DNA of 64,000 bases from Actinacidiphila glaucinigra (GCF_900188405.1 NZ_FZOF01000022.1:1-64000); one strand, 5' to 3'; counted from the first letter of the stretch, positions 1-9,026 are shown. The notes: generated by a model from the sequence alone, not told the origin. Translations and numbers: made by a program.

Positions 1-478
1 CGTGGCCTTCGAGGCCGACCAGGGAGAGCAGGAGGCTGACGCGTTCCTCGCGTTCGCGGCGGGGGGTGTTGCGCAGGCGCAGGGGGACGCCGACGTTCTC
101 GGCGGCGGTGAGGATGGGCAGCAGGCCGAAGGACTGGAAGACGAAGCCCATGCGGTCGCGGCGCAGGGCGAGCAGTTCGCGTTCGGCCAGGCCGCCCAGC
201 GTGGTGCCGTCGACGGTGACCCGGCCCGCGTCGGCGCGGTCCAGGCCGCCGATGATGTTCAGCAGGGTCGTCTTGCCCGAGCCCGAGCGGCCCTTGAGGG
301 CCACCAGCTCCCCGCGGGCCACACTGAAGGACACCCCGCCCAGGGCGTGCACCGCGGTGTCCCCGGTGCCGAAGGTGCGCACCAGGTCCTCGACCACGAC
401 CATCGCCTCGGAGGCCGCCCCGTCGCCCGCCGGGCCCTCACGCCGTTCCAGCAGTCCCTCACTCATGCCGGTCAGCAT
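1..478 (-). CDS. ABC transporter ATP-binding protein, MacB/LolD type (3' end outside window)
   Basis: This is the N-terminal part of a cytoplasmic ATPase subunit that would power an ABC exporter or lipoprotein-releasing permease. About 159 residues are visible. They include a Walker A motif (GRSGSGKTT) near residue 80 and the Q-loop (VFQSFGLLP), with the typical preface in which an aromatic or tyrosine residue and a GGVSF-like strand precede Walker A. The signature motif, Walker B and H-loop lie beyond the left edge. The ATG at 478 has GGGGA 9 nt upstream. A second in-frame ATG at 466 lacks a ribosome site, so 478 is preferred. The partner permease would be expected to the left. The family assignment is secure, but the substrate cannot be read. 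Confidence 0.85.
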   Translation of the reverse strand, partial: MLTGMSEGLLERREGPAGDGAASEAMVVVEDLVRTFGTGDTAVHALGGVSFSVARGELVALKGRSGSGKTTLLNIIGGLDRADAGRVTVDGTTLGGLAERELLALRRDRMGFVFQSFGLLPILTAAENVGVPLRLRNTPRREREERVSLLLSLVGLEGH

Positions 479-582
479 AATGGGGGGTCCCCGCCTGCGA
501 GGAAGGGCTTTCGCGTGCGCGGTGGGAGAGGCCCGGCGTGTGACACGTGTGACACCATGCCGGCACAGCGGGAGAGGGAGAC

Positions 583-1353
583 ATGTCGGTCACGGCAGCC
601 ACGCAGGAACTGGCGGGGATCACCGCCAACTTCCGTCAGTACCTGATGGGTTGGGGCGAGACGCAGCGCGACGACGACGGCTTTGAGCGCTACCGCAGCG
701 GTCTCGCCACGCCGCAGTTCAACGGCGTGCTCCGGATACGGTCCCTGGACGCGCTCGGCCGGGCCGTGGCCACCGCGCGCACCGAACTCGCGGGCGTCCC
801 CTGGTGGTGGTGGGCCGGCCCGGACAGCCCCGAAGGCACCCCCGACGCTTTGACCCGGCACGGCGCGGTCCCGCTCGGCACCCTGCCCCTGATGGTGCGG
901 CCCCTCGACCGCGCCCCGGACCCCCGGGAACCTCCGTCCGGCCTGCGCGTCGAGGCCGTCGCGACCCCGGACCGGCTGGCCGGGCTCGTCGCGACGTACC
1001 GCACCTCCATGGGCATCGCCCCCGAACTCCAGCCCGGCCTCGTCCGGTTCGAGGCCGATCGCGCGGACAACGCGGACGTCGTGCGCCTCGCCGCGGTGCT
1101 GGACGGCGAGGTCGTCGGCACGACGGTGGTGATCACGGCGCACGACGTGGCCGGCATCTTCCTCGTCCATGTCGCCGAGCCCCACCGCCGCCGCGGCATC
1201 GGCGCCGCACTGACCACGTCCGCCCTCCGCGTCGCCCACGACCGCGGCACCCACCGCGCCGCCCTCCTCGCCAGCCCGGCCGGCGAACCCCTCTACCGCC
1301 GCTTCGGTTTCACGACGGTCTCCGAGTACCGCCTCTTCAGCCTGCCCGCGTGA
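583..1353 (+). CDS. GNAT family N-acetyltransferase
   Basis: A 256-residue cytoplasmic protein whose C-terminal half is a GNAT fold. It has the acetyl-CoA pyrophosphate loop RRRGIGAAL near residue 208 and the closing LYRRFGF segment. The first 110 residues are less conserved and may form a second, degenerate GNAT lobe. The start ATG follows a GGGAGAGGGAG purine run. The gene is divergent from the ABC ATPase, with 104 nt between starts, and convergent with the downstream MmyB-like regulator. The substrate is unknown. Such proteins acetylate small amines, antibiotics or protein N-termini. Confidence 0.85.
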   Translation: MSVTAATQELAGITANFRQYLMGWGETQRDDDGFERYRSGLATPQFNGVLRIRSLDALGRAVATARTELAGVPWWWWAGPDSPEGTPDALTRHGAVPLGTLPLMVRPLDRAPDPREPPSGLRVEAVATPDRLAGLVATYRTSMGIAPELQPGLVRFEADRADNADVVRLAAVLDGEVVGTTVVITAHDVAGIFLVHVAEPHRRRGIGAALTTSALRVAHDRGTHRAALLASPAGEPLYRRFGFTTVSEYRLFSLPA

Positions 1354-1390
1354 CCGCGAACCGCCGGCTCGGCGGGGCCGCGAAACCGGC

Positions 1391-2242
1391 CTAGTGCTCC
1401 AGGAAGGGGCGCCGGGCGGCGAGGGGTCCCAGGGACGCGAGAAGTGCGAGACGCTCCGCCGTCGGTGTCCCCGGTGCCGGCGGGAACAGGGCGAGGATCT
1501 GTGTGCGCTCCTCGTCGACGAGCACCTGGCAGTCGAGTTCCAGCAGGCCCACCTCGGGGTGCTGGATCCGCTTGCGTCTGCTGCGCATCACCGCCACCGA
1601 ATGCAGACGCCACAGGGCCGCGAACTCGGGACTCGCCCGCAGCAGCCGCTCGACCAGGTCCTTCGCCTGCGCGTCGTCACGGCGGACGGCCGCGGCCCGC
1701 AGGTCGGCGACGAGGGCCCGGGACTCCGTCGCGTGGTCCTGGACCGGATACCCGGCCCGGGCGCGGGGATCGGTGAACCACCGGTACACCACCGTGCCCG
1801 TGGCACCCCGCAGCCGGACGAGATCGCCGAAGACGGCCTGTGCCAGGTCGTTCTGGACGAGGGTGGCGCCGAGGTCGGTCATCACCTGGGCCGGGACGTC
1901 GGAGAGGCCGTCCAGCACACGCAGCAGGCTGGGCGCGACATGTTCGTCGGACCGCGTGCGGTCCGGCGGTCGCTGCCCGGCCAGCCGGAAGAGGTGGTCG
2001 CGCTCGTCCAGGGTCAGGCGCAGCGCCCTGGTGATCGCCCGCAGCACGCCTGGCGACGGCTGCGGCGCACGGTCCTGCTCGAGACGGGTGTAGTAGTCCG
2101 TGGAGATGTCGGCCAGGCGCGCGACCTCCTCACGGCGCAGCCCGGGAGTGCGCCGGCGCCCCGTGCCCGCGAGGCCGACGTCCCCGGGGTCGAGCGCCTC
2201 CCTGCGCACCCGCAGGAAATCCGCCAACTGCTTGGTGTCCAC
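1391..2242 (-). CDS. XRE-family regulator with MmyB-like ligand-binding domain
   Basis: A 283-residue DNA-binding regulator. An N-terminal helix-turn-helix spans roughly residues 25-90 (PGLRREEVARLADIS, then YYTRLEQDRAPQPS). It is followed by an MmyB-type domain (residues about 110-280) that in relatives binds fatty-acid-like ligands. The conserved AAALWR-type and HPEVGLLELD motifs of that domain are visible as FAALWRLH and HPEVGLLELD. The GTG start at 2242 (VDTKQLADF) matches the family N-terminus. Longer readings to 2659 overlap the divergent SDR gene and are rejected. Regulators of this class usually sit divergent from one SDR that they control, exactly as here, with 144 nt between starts. 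Confidence 0.9.
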   Translation of the reverse strand: MDTKQLADFLRVRREALDPGDVGLAGTGRRRTPGLRREEVARLADISTDYYTRLEQDRAPQPSPGVLRAITRALRLTLDERDHLFRLAGQRPPDRTRSDEHVAPSLLRVLDGLSDVPAQVMTDLGATLVQNDLAQAVFGDLVRLRGATGTVVYRWFTDPRARAGYPVQDHATESRALVADLRAAAVRRDDAQAKDLVERLLRASPEFAALWRLHSVAVMRSRRKRIQHPEVGLLELDCQVLVDEERTQILALFPPAPGTPTAERLALLASLGPLAARRPFLEH

Positions 2243-2386
2243 CCTTCGAGTCTGCGGCACGGCCGGAGAGGCAGCCAGAGACCGCCGATCCCTGGGTAAG
2301 GCGACTCTGCCTGACGTCTCCGATCGGCGAAACGCTGGTCGTCGAACCGGGAGCGGCCCGGTCGGACGACGATGGAGGAGATCCCC

Positions 2387-3235
2387 ATGAGCAAGGCAGC
2401 GACTTCCCGGACCTGGTTCCTCACCGGAGCGTCCCGCGGGCTGGGCGCACACTGGGCCGAGGCGATCCTCGCCCGCGGTGACCGGCTCGCGGCGGTCGCC
2501 CGCGACACGGCGGCGCTGGCGCCGCTGTCCGAGCGCCACGGCGACCGCTTCCTGCCCCTGCAGCTCGACGTCCGCGACTCTGGGGCCGTCCGCGAAGCCG
2601 TGCGGAGCGCCGAGGCGGCGTTCGGCGGAATCGACGTGCTGGTCAACAACGCGGGCCACATGCTGATGGGCGCCGTCGAGGAGGTCGAGGAGGAACAGGC
2701 CCGCGCCCAGATGGACGTCAACTACTTCGGCTCGCTGTGGGCCACCCGGGCCGTGCTGCCCGGCATGCGGGAGCGCCGTGCGGGCCGGATCCTGCAGGTC
2801 TCCTCGTTCGGGGGCCTGGTCGCCTATCCGGCGCTCGGCATCTACCAGGCCTCCAAGTGGGCCCTGGAGGCGATGAGCGAGTCACTCGCGGCCGAGGTCG
2901 CCGCGTACGGCATCCACGTCACATTGATCGAGCCGATCATGTTCCCCACGGGTCTGGCGGCCACCTCCCCGCAGGCCCGGCAGGACCCGGCATACGCCCA
3001 CGCCCGGCAGGCCCTGTTCGCGGGCGCGGAGGCCGGCGGCTTCACGCCGGGCGACCCCGCGGCGACGTCCGAGGCCCTCCTCGCGCTCGTGGAAACGCCC
3101 GAGCCGCCCATGCGGGTCCTGTTCGGAACCGGCGGCCTGGCGGCTCTGCGCACCGAGTACGCCGGCCGGCTCGCCGGGCTGGAGCAGTGGGACCACGTCT
3201 CGCGCCTCGCGCAGGGACAGCCGAACGGATCCTGA
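2387..3235 (+). CDS. SDR family NAD(P)-dependent oxidoreductase
   Basis: A classical short-chain dehydrogenase of 282 residues. It has the TGASRGLG cofactor loop near residue 13, the NNAG motif, the catalytic serine in QVSSFGG and the YQASK catalytic pair. The ATG at 2387 is set by a strong GGAGGAG ribosome site 6 nt upstream. An upstream in-frame ATG at 2372 overlaps that site and is rejected. The gene is divergent from the MmyB-like regulator and is its likely target. A small hydrophobic alcohol or ketone substrate is a guess from this pairing only. Confidence 0.9.
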   Translation: MSKAATSRTWFLTGASRGLGAHWAEAILARGDRLAAVARDTAALAPLSERHGDRFLPLQLDVRDSGAVREAVRSAEAAFGGIDVLVNNAGHMLMGAVEEVEEEQARAQMDVNYFGSLWATRAVLPGMRERRAGRILQVSSFGGLVAYPALGIYQASKWALEAMSESLAAEVAAYGIHVTLIEPIMFPTGLAATSPQARQDPAYAHARQALFAGAEAGGFTPGDPAATSEALLALVETPEPPMRVLFGTGGLAALRTEYAGRLAGLEQWDHVSRLAQGQPNGS

Positions 3236-3289
3236 CCACGGCCCTCCGGCCGACGCTCCGCAGCCCGTCCGGGGCGCCGATGCCACGAG

Positions 3290-3835
3290 TCAAGCGGACG
3301 CCGGCGCCTTGAAGTAGAAGGTCGTCGGCCTCAGCACGCCCGCGGGGTTCGCGGCGTGGGCGGGGACGGTGCCGTAGGGGGTCCAGCCCGCGGTGCGGTA
3401 GAGGTGCTCGGCGGGGCTGCCGGTCTCCGTGTCGAGGAGCAGCAGGGCCGCGCCCGCGGCCGCCGCGGCGTGTTCGGCGACGGTGAGCAGGGTGCGGCCG
3501 AGGCCGTGGCCGCGGGCGCGGCGGTGGACCATGAGCTTGAGGACCTCGGCGCGGTGCCGGCCGTTGGGCTTGGTCTCGTGGGCGAGGCTGACGGTGCCGG
3601 TCACGCCGGCGGTGTCGCGGGCGGCCCAGACGCAGAGTTCGCCGGACGCGACGGCGCGGGCCCGGGTGCGCCACCAGGCGGCGGCCGCGGGGTGGGCGAA
3701 GGGGGCCACGAAGCCGAGGGAGGCGCCGCCTTCGACGCTGTCCACGAGGAGGGCGGCGAGGTCGTCGGCGGTGTCCAGGAGGGCTTCGGCGGAGAGCGGG
3801 GCGATGGTGTGCACGGGGGCGGAGGCGTCCTTCAC
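3290..3835 (-). CDS. GNAT family N-acetyltransferase
   Basis: A 181-residue acetyltransferase. The acetyl-CoA loop RRARGHGLGRTLL lies near residue 112, and the C-terminal strand contains EHLYRTAGW. The GTG start at 3835 overlaps the TGA of the upstream XRE-cupin regulator as GTGA, so the two are translationally coupled and form a two-gene operon read toward the left. Such XRE-cupin/GNAT pairs often handle small amines or polyamine-like toxins. The substrate is not evident from the sequence. Confidence 0.88.
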   Translation of the reverse strand: MKDASAPVHTIAPLSAEALLDTADDLAALLVDSVEGGASLGFVAPFAHPAAAAWWRTRARAVASGELCVWAARDTAGVTGTVSLAHETKPNGRHRAEVLKLMVHRRARGHGLGRTLLTVAEHAAAAAGAALLLLDTETGSPAEHLYRTAGWTPYGTVPAHAANPAGVLRPTTFYFKAPASA

Positions 3836-4410
3836 GGCAGCACGACCACGACGGCGTAGCGGGCGGCGTCGGGGCCGGGGCAGTGGAAGCGGGAGGTGCC
3901 CCACAGGCGGTAGCGGAGGCAGTCGCCGGGGGCGAGGCGGTGGGCGCGGCCCTGGACGGTGACCTCGAGTGCGCCCTCCCGCAGCCACACGTGGTGCTCG
4001 AGCCCGGCGACGGGCGGGCCTTCGTACGCGATGTCCGCGCCGGCGCGCAGCACGCCCTCGACGATCTCGGCGCGCAGCCCCGGGTGCGGGGGCGAGACGG
4101 AGCGCCGCTCGAAGCCGGACGCGGTGTCGGACCAGACGCGCTGGTCGGCGGCGCGTACGAGCTGCGCGGGCTCGCCGCCGCTCTCGACCTCGGCCAGCAG
4201 CCGGGACATCGTGCGCTCGTACGCGGTGCACAGGCGCCCGAGCAGGGCGGCGGTGGGGCTGATCTCGGCGCGCTCGAGGCGGGAGAGCGTCGAGCGGCTG
4301 ATGCCCGTGCGCGTGGCGAGCTCATCGAGGGACCAGCCGCGTTCGTCGCGCAGTTCGGCGAGGCGTGCGGCCAGGCGGGCGTCGACGGACGCGAGATCGG
4401 GGTCTCTCAT
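3832..4410 (-). CDS. XRE-family regulator with C-terminal cupin domain
   Basis: A 192-residue regulator. An HTH_3 DNA-binding domain occupies residues about 12-70 (LDELATRTGISRSTLSRLERAEISPT). A cupin ligand-sensing barrel occupies about 110-190 (GLEHHVWLREGALEVTV, then LAPGDCLRYR). The architecture matches PuuR-type and related repressors. The ATG at 4410 directly abuts a 30-bp repeat and palindrome block at 4411-4440 that looks like its own operator. It is the first gene of an operon with the downstream acetyltransferase and is divergent from a Gfo/Idh oxidoreductase gene. Confidence 0.9.
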   Translation of the reverse strand: MRDPDLASVDARLAARLAELRDERGWSLDELATRTGISRSTLSRLERAEISPTAALLGRLCTAYERTMSRLLAEVESGGEPAQLVRAADQRVWSDTASGFERRSVSPPHPGLRAEIVEGVLRAGADIAYEGPPVAGLEHHVWLREGALEVTVQGRAHRLAPGDCLRYRLWGTSRFHCPGPDAARYAVVVVLP

Positions 4411-4440
4411 ATTCGGGACGGTATCCCGGATTCGGGACGG
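4411..4440. promoter_or_regulatory. Probable autoregulatory operator of the XRE-cupin regulator
   Basis: ATTCGGGACGG occurs twice as a direct repeat (4411-4421 and 4430-4440, 19 bp apart). Between the copies lies TATCCCGG, which makes CGGGA-N5-TCCCG inverted repeats. The block abuts the regulator's ATG, a position suited to blocking its own initiation. Confidence 0.6.
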
Positions 4441-4631
4441 CGCCAAGCGCGGGAGACGCCCGGCCCGCCGCACCGCCCGCCCCGGGCCGGCCGTCTTCCC
4501 CGGGGCCGTCACGGGCCGTTCGCCCGCGCCGTGTACCGTCGCCGACGGGGTCGAGGCCGGATGATCGCCGAGGCCTGCACGTCGTCCCTCGGGGACCACC
4601 GCCCCGTACGTATGGAAGAGGTACGCACCGC

Positions 4632-5669
4632 ATGACCACCGAACCGCTGCGCATCGGCGTGCTCGGCGCCGCCCGCATCGCAGGCGCCGCCATCGCCGCC
4701 CCCGCCCGCACGACCGGCCACCGGCTCGTCGCCGTGGCCGCCCGCGACCGCTCCCGCGCGGCGGACTTCGCGGCCGAGCACGGCGTCGAGCGCGTGCTGG
4801 ACACGTACGCCGACGTCATCGCCGACCCCGAGGTCGAGGCCGTCTACAACCCGCTCGCCAACGGCCTCCACGGCCCCTGGAACCTGGCCGCCATCGCCGC
4901 GGGCAAGCACGTGCTCAGCGAGAAGCCCTCCGCCAGCAACCTCGAGGAGGCCGTCGAGGTCCGCGACGCGGCCGCCAAGGCGGGCGTGGTCGTCATGGAG
5001 GCCTTCCACTACCTCTACCACCCGGTCACCCGCCGCCTGCACGAGCTGCTGGAGTCCGGCGAGCTCGGCGAACTGCGGCACGTGGAGACCGTGGTCAACA
5101 TCCCCGCCCCCGCGGACGAGGACCCCCGCTGGTCGCTGCCGCTGGCCGGCGGCGCCGTGATGGACCTCGGCTGCTACTCCCTCCACGCGGCGCGTTCCCT
5201 GGCCCCCTGGGCCGGCGGTGCCCCGCGCCTGCTGGCCGCGCGCGGCGGCGAGCGAGCCGTCGCGCCCGGCGTCGACGAGTGGCTGGACGCGGACCTGGAG
5301 TACCCCGGCGGCGCCACCGCCTCGGCCCGCTGCCACATGGACGCCGAGGCCCTCGAGATGAGCTGGCGCATCGTCGGCAGCCGGGGCGAGGCCACCGCGC
5401 CCTGCTTCGTGCTGCCGCACACGGACGACCGGGTCGTCGTCCGCACGCCGGACGGCGAGCGGGTCGAGGAGCTCGGCAAGCGGACCTCGTACACCTACCA
5501 GCTGGAGGCGTTCGCGGCGACCCTGCGCGACGGCGCCCCGCTGCTCACGGACGCCGACGACGCCGTGGAGTCGATGCGCATGATCGACGCCTGCTACCGC
5601 GCCGCGGGCTTCGAGCCGCGCCCGCGGTCCGCCGCCGTCACGCCACCAGCGGCCGGGCCGTCGGCGTGA
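4632..5669 (+). CDS. Gfo/Idh/MocA family oxidoreductase
   Basis: A 345-residue NAD(P)-dependent dehydrogenase. It has an N-terminal Rossmann fold (IGVLGAARIAGAAI, residues 8-21) and the EKP signature (HVLSEKPSASN, near residue 98) that carries the catalytic lysine. The C-terminal substrate-binding half includes GGAVMDLGCYSLHAAR. Relatives oxidise sugars, inositols or trans-dihydrodiols, and the substrate here is unknown. Its last 32 nt overlap the end of the convergent gltD-like gene, an unusually tight convergent arrangement. The promoter region of 221 nt is shared with the divergent XRE-cupin operon. Confidence 0.9.
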   Translation: MTTEPLRIGVLGAARIAGAAIAAPARTTGHRLVAVAARDRSRAADFAAEHGVERVLDTYADVIADPEVEAVYNPLANGLHGPWNLAAIAAGKHVLSEKPSASNLEEAVEVRDAAAKAGVVVMEAFHYLYHPVTRRLHELLESGELGELRHVETVVNIPAPADEDPRWSLPLAGGAVMDLGCYSLHAARSLAPWAGGAPRLLAARGGERAVAPGVDEWLDADLEYPGGATASARCHMDAEALEMSWRIVGSRGEATAPCFVLPHTDDRVVVRTPDGERVEELGKRTSYTYQLEAFAATLRDGAPLLTDADDAVESMRMIDACYRAAGFEPRPRSAAVTPPAAGPSA

Positions 5670-7164
5670 TCGGCGCCGGCAGGCACGTGCTGCCGGTGAG
5701 CCACCGGTCGACCGCCGCCGCGGCCGACCGGCCCTCGGCGATCGCCCAGACGATCAGCGACTGACCGCGGCCCGCGTCGCCCGCGACGAACACCTTCTCC
5801 ACCCCGGTGGCGAAGCGGGCGTCGCGGACGACGTGGCCGCGCCGGTCGAGTTCCAGACCGAGCTGGGTCACCAGCCCGCAGTCGCGCTCGGCCCCCGAGA
5901 ACCCCAGCGCCAGCAGCACCAGCTGGGCGGGGATGACGCGCTCGGTGCCCTGCTGCGCGCGCCGGTGCCGCGGCTCGACCCCGACCAGGTGCAGCGACCG
6001 TACGTGCCCCTCGTCGTCGCCCTCGAAGCGGAAGGTCGACGCGGAGAACACCCGGATGTCGCCCTCCGGGCCCGGCAGCGGCACGCCGCCGTGCTCCGCC
6101 GGGTCCCAGACGCCGCGCCGGGCCAGCTCGCGGGCCTCCTCGTGGGCGGGGGAGACCCGGTAGACGTGCGGGTACACCGGCCACGGCTGGTGCTCGGGGC
6201 GGCACTCGCCCGGCAGCGGGTTGATGTCGAGCTGTACGACGGAGGCCGCGTGCTGCCGCAGCACGGTGCCCAGGCAGTCGGCGCCGGTGTCGCCGCCGCC
6301 GACGATGACGACGTCCTTGCCCTCGGCGCTGACCGGAGACTCGGTCAGGTCGCCCTCCTGCACCCGGTTCGCCAGCGGCAGGTACTCCATCGCCTGGTGG
6401 ATGCCCGCCAGTTCCCGTCCGGGCACCCGCAACTCGCGCCAGGCCGTGGCGCCCACGGCCAGGAGCACCGCGTCGTGCTCGGTGACGACCCGCCGCGCGT
6501 CGAGGTCCGCGCCGACCTCGACCTCGGTGCGGAAGAGCGTGCCCTCGGCTCGCATCTGCGCCAGCCGCCGGTCCAGATGGTGCTTCTCCATCTTGAACTC
6601 CGGTATGCCGTAGCGCAGGAGCCCGCCGAGCCGGTCCGCCCGCTCGTAGACCGTCACCGTGTGCCCGACCCGGGTGAGCTGCTGGGCGGCGGCGAGCCCG
6701 GCTGGTCCGGAGCCGACCACGGCGATCCTGCGGCCGGAGTGCCGCTCGGGGGGACGGGGGCAGGCGAGGCCGTCCTCCCACGCGCGGTCGGCGATGGCGA
6801 CCTCGACGTTCTTGATCGTGACGGGGTCGGCGTTGATGGTCAGGACGCAGGCGCTCTCGCAGGGCGCCGGGCACAGCCGCCCGGTGAACTCGGGGAAGTT
6901 GTTGGTGGCGTGCAGCCGTTCCGCGGCCGCCGCCCAGTCCTCCCGGTACACCAGGTCGTTCCAGTCGGGGATCATGTTCCCCAGCGGGCAGGCCTCGTGG
7001 CAGAACGGGATGCCGCAGTCCATGCAGCGGCCGGCCTGCGCGGAGACGATCGGCAGCAGGCTCTGGCCGGTGTAGACCTCGTGCCAGTCCTCGACGCGCT
7101 CGCAGACGGGGCGGCGCGCGGGCGTACGGCGGGGGGTGGTGAGAAAGCCCTTGGGATCGGCCAT
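5638..7164 (-). CDS. gltD: Glutamate synthase small-subunit-like flavoprotein (GltD), solitary
   Basis: A 508-residue NADPH-linked flavoprotein. The N-terminal region carries cysteine motifs for low-potential 4Fe-4S clusters (CMDCGIPFCHEACP near residue 48 and CPAPCESAC near residue 95). FAD binding is shown by VVGSGPAGLAAA and NADPH binding by VIVGGGDTGADCLG. In glutamate synthase the subunit passes electrons from NADPH to GltB. No gltB lies next to this gene; the neighbour on that side is an MFS gene. It may serve a distant GltB or act as a stand-alone NADPH:acceptor oxidoreductase. The start ATG gives the standard MADPKGF N-terminus. Confidence 0.88.
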   Translation of the reverse strand: MADPKGFLTTPRRTPARRPVCERVEDWHEVYTGQSLLPIVSAQAGRCMDCGIPFCHEACPLGNMIPDWNDLVYREDWAAAAERLHATNNFPEFTGRLCPAPCESACVLTINADPVTIKNVEVAIADRAWEDGLACPRPPERHSGRRIAVVGSGPAGLAAAQQLTRVGHTVTVYERADRLGGLLRYGIPEFKMEKHHLDRRLAQMRAEGTLFRTEVEVGADLDARRVVTEHDAVLLAVGATAWRELRVPGRELAGIHQAMEYLPLANRVQEGDLTESPVSAEGKDVVIVGGGDTGADCLGTVLRQHAASVVQLDINPLPGECRPEHQPWPVYPHVYRVSPAHEEARELARRGVWDPAEHGGVPLPGPEGDIRVFSASTFRFEGDDEGHVRSLHLVGVEPRHRRAQQGTERVIPAQLVLLALGFSGAERDCGLVTQLGLELDRRGHVVRDARFATGVEKVFVAGDAGRGQSLIVWAIAEGRSAAAAVDRWLTGSTCLPAPITPTARPLVA

Positions 7165-7301
7165 GGCCGCCTCCGGCGCCGCCGTCACGATCAGGGGTGT
7201 CACGGTGACCGCGTCCCCCGGCACATGGCACCTTCAGGCCACCATACGTCGGGTTTGTCGGTATTTCGATGGCGCGGCCACCGTGATCTTCCGCCGGTCG
7301 T

Positions 7302-9026
7302 TCAGGCCGCGGTCCCCACTTCCGCCGAGCGCGGGTTGATCAGTACGACGTCGCAGGTCGCGTACCGCATCAGGGCCTGCCCGGCGTCGGCGTCCATCAG
7401 CGCGGTCAGCCCGCCGTGCGCGGGCGCCCCCACGACGATGGCGCGGGCCCCGGCGCGCTCCGCGTGCTCGGCGACCAGGCGGCCCACATCCCCGTGGCCG
7501 GTGACGTTCCGCAGCACGTGGCCGACGGCCGGGACGCCGAGGGCGGCGAGCCGTTCCAGGTGCTCGCGGACGGCGGTCCGGGCGGACTCCAGGTCCTCGG
7601 CGCCGGCGGCCGCGTCACCCGCGGCGGCGGACTCCTCGGCGTGGACGACGTGCACCGTACGGCCGTTGATCGTCGCGAGGCGGCCGGCGGCCTCGGTGAC
7701 GCGCCGTGCGTCGGGGGAGCCGTCCACGGCGGCGACGATGGCACCGCGGCCCGCGTCGCCGGGCACGGCGGCGTCGTGCTCGACCGGCACCAGCGACACG
7801 GCGGCGCCGGTTCCGGGGGCGGCGTCGGCCTGCTCGGCCTGGACCTTCTCGGCCTCCTTGAGCAGCCCGTGGGCCGTGGAGAGGATCACGATGCCCAGCA
7901 CGAGCGCCCCGGCGCCGATGTAGAACGGCACGTGGATCCCGAACGCCTCGACCAGCTTGCCCGCGGCGAACGGCGCCAGCCCGCCGCCGATGAAGCGGAC
8001 GAAGCCGTACGAGGCGGCGGCGACGGCTCGGTCGACGGGCGCGACGGTCATCACCGCCTGCGTCGTGACGGTGTTGTTCACCCCGATGAAGACACCGGCG
8101 ACGATCACGCAGGCGATCAGTACGGCCCGCTGGTCCGTCCAGATGGCGATGGCCAGCACGGTGAGGGCGAACAGCGCGAGGTTGGCGTAGAGCGTCCGCG
8201 CGATGCCCAGCCGGGCCTGCAGCCGCGGGGCGCCGAAGACGGCGAAGACGGCGACGAGAGCGCCCCAGCCGGTGAAGACCAGGCCGAGCTGGATCGCGCC
8301 GAGGCCCATCGGGAAGGGCGCGTAGCCGAGCACGGTGAAGAACGCCCAGTTGTAGCAGAGGGCCGTCAGCGACATCGTCAGCAGCCCGCGGTGGCGCAGC
8401 GCGCGCAGCGGTTCGCCGAGTCCGGTCCTTCGGGTCGGCAGCGGTGTCGGCTCCACGAGGACGACGGTGGCGATCAGCGCGATGGCCATCAGGACGGCGA
8501 CGCCGTAGAACGGGCCGCGCCAGCTCACGTCGCCCAGCAGCCCGCCGAGCAGCGGGCCCACGGCGATGCCGACGCCGAGCGCGGTCTCGTAGAGGATGAT
8601 CGCACCCACGAAGCCGCCGCTCGCGGAGGCCACGATCACCGCCAGCGAGGTGGCGATGAACAGGGCGTTGCCGATGCCCCAGCCCGCGCGGAAGCCGACG
8701 ATGCCGCCGATGCTCCCCGAGCTGCCGGCCAGGGCCGCGAACACCACGATCAGGGCGAGACCCACGATCAGCGTCCGCTTGGCGCCGATCCGGCTGGAGA
8801 CCCAGTTGGTGACGAGCATGGCGACCGCGGTCACCACCAGGTAGCTGGTGAACAGCAGCGTCACCTGACTGGGGGTGGCGTCCAGTTGCTCGGATATCGC
8901 GGGCAGGATCGGGTCGACCAGCCCGATCCCCATGAACGAGACCACACAGGCGAAGGCGACCGCGAACACGGCCTTCGGCTGTTTGAACGGATTCACGGAA
9001 CGGGACGATTGCGCATGCGCGGTCAT
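7302..9026 (-). CDS. MFS transporter fused to a C-terminal universal stress protein domain
   Basis: A 574-residue membrane protein. Residues about 20-400 form a 12-helix major facilitator domain of drug-exporter type. Residues about 430-570 form a cytosolic UspA-like fold that begins IVAAVDGSPDARRV and ends CDVVLINPR. The nucleotide-binding glycines of the classic USP motif (G-x2-G-x9-G-S/T) are replaced: GAPAHGGLTALMDADAG keeps only the first, so ATP binding is doubtful. The ATG has GGAG 7 nt upstream. It lies 31 nt after the marR gene and is probably co-transcribed and repressed by it. The exported compound is unknown. Confidence 0.88.
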   Translation of the reverse strand: MTAHAQSSRSVNPFKQPKAVFAVAFACVVSFMGIGLVDPILPAISEQLDATPSQVTLLFTSYLVVTAVAMLVTNWVSSRIGAKRTLIVGLALIVVFAALAGSSGSIGGIVGFRAGWGIGNALFIATSLAVIVASASGGFVGAIILYETALGVGIAVGPLLGGLLGDVSWRGPFYGVAVLMAIALIATVVLVEPTPLPTRRTGLGEPLRALRHRGLLTMSLTALCYNWAFFTVLGYAPFPMGLGAIQLGLVFTGWGALVAVFAVFGAPRLQARLGIARTLYANLALFALTVLAIAIWTDQRAVLIACVIVAGVFIGVNNTVTTQAVMTVAPVDRAVAAASYGFVRFIGGGLAPFAAGKLVEAFGIHVPFYIGAGALVLGIVILSTAHGLLKEAEKVQAEQADAAPGTGAAVSLVPVEHDAAVPGDAGRGAIVAAVDGSPDARRVTEAAGRLATINGRTVHVVHAEESAAAGDAAAGAEDLESARTAVREHLERLAALGVPAVGHVLRNVTGHGDVGRLVAEHAERAGARAIVVGAPAHGGLTALMDADAGQALMRYATCDVVLINPRSAEVGTAA

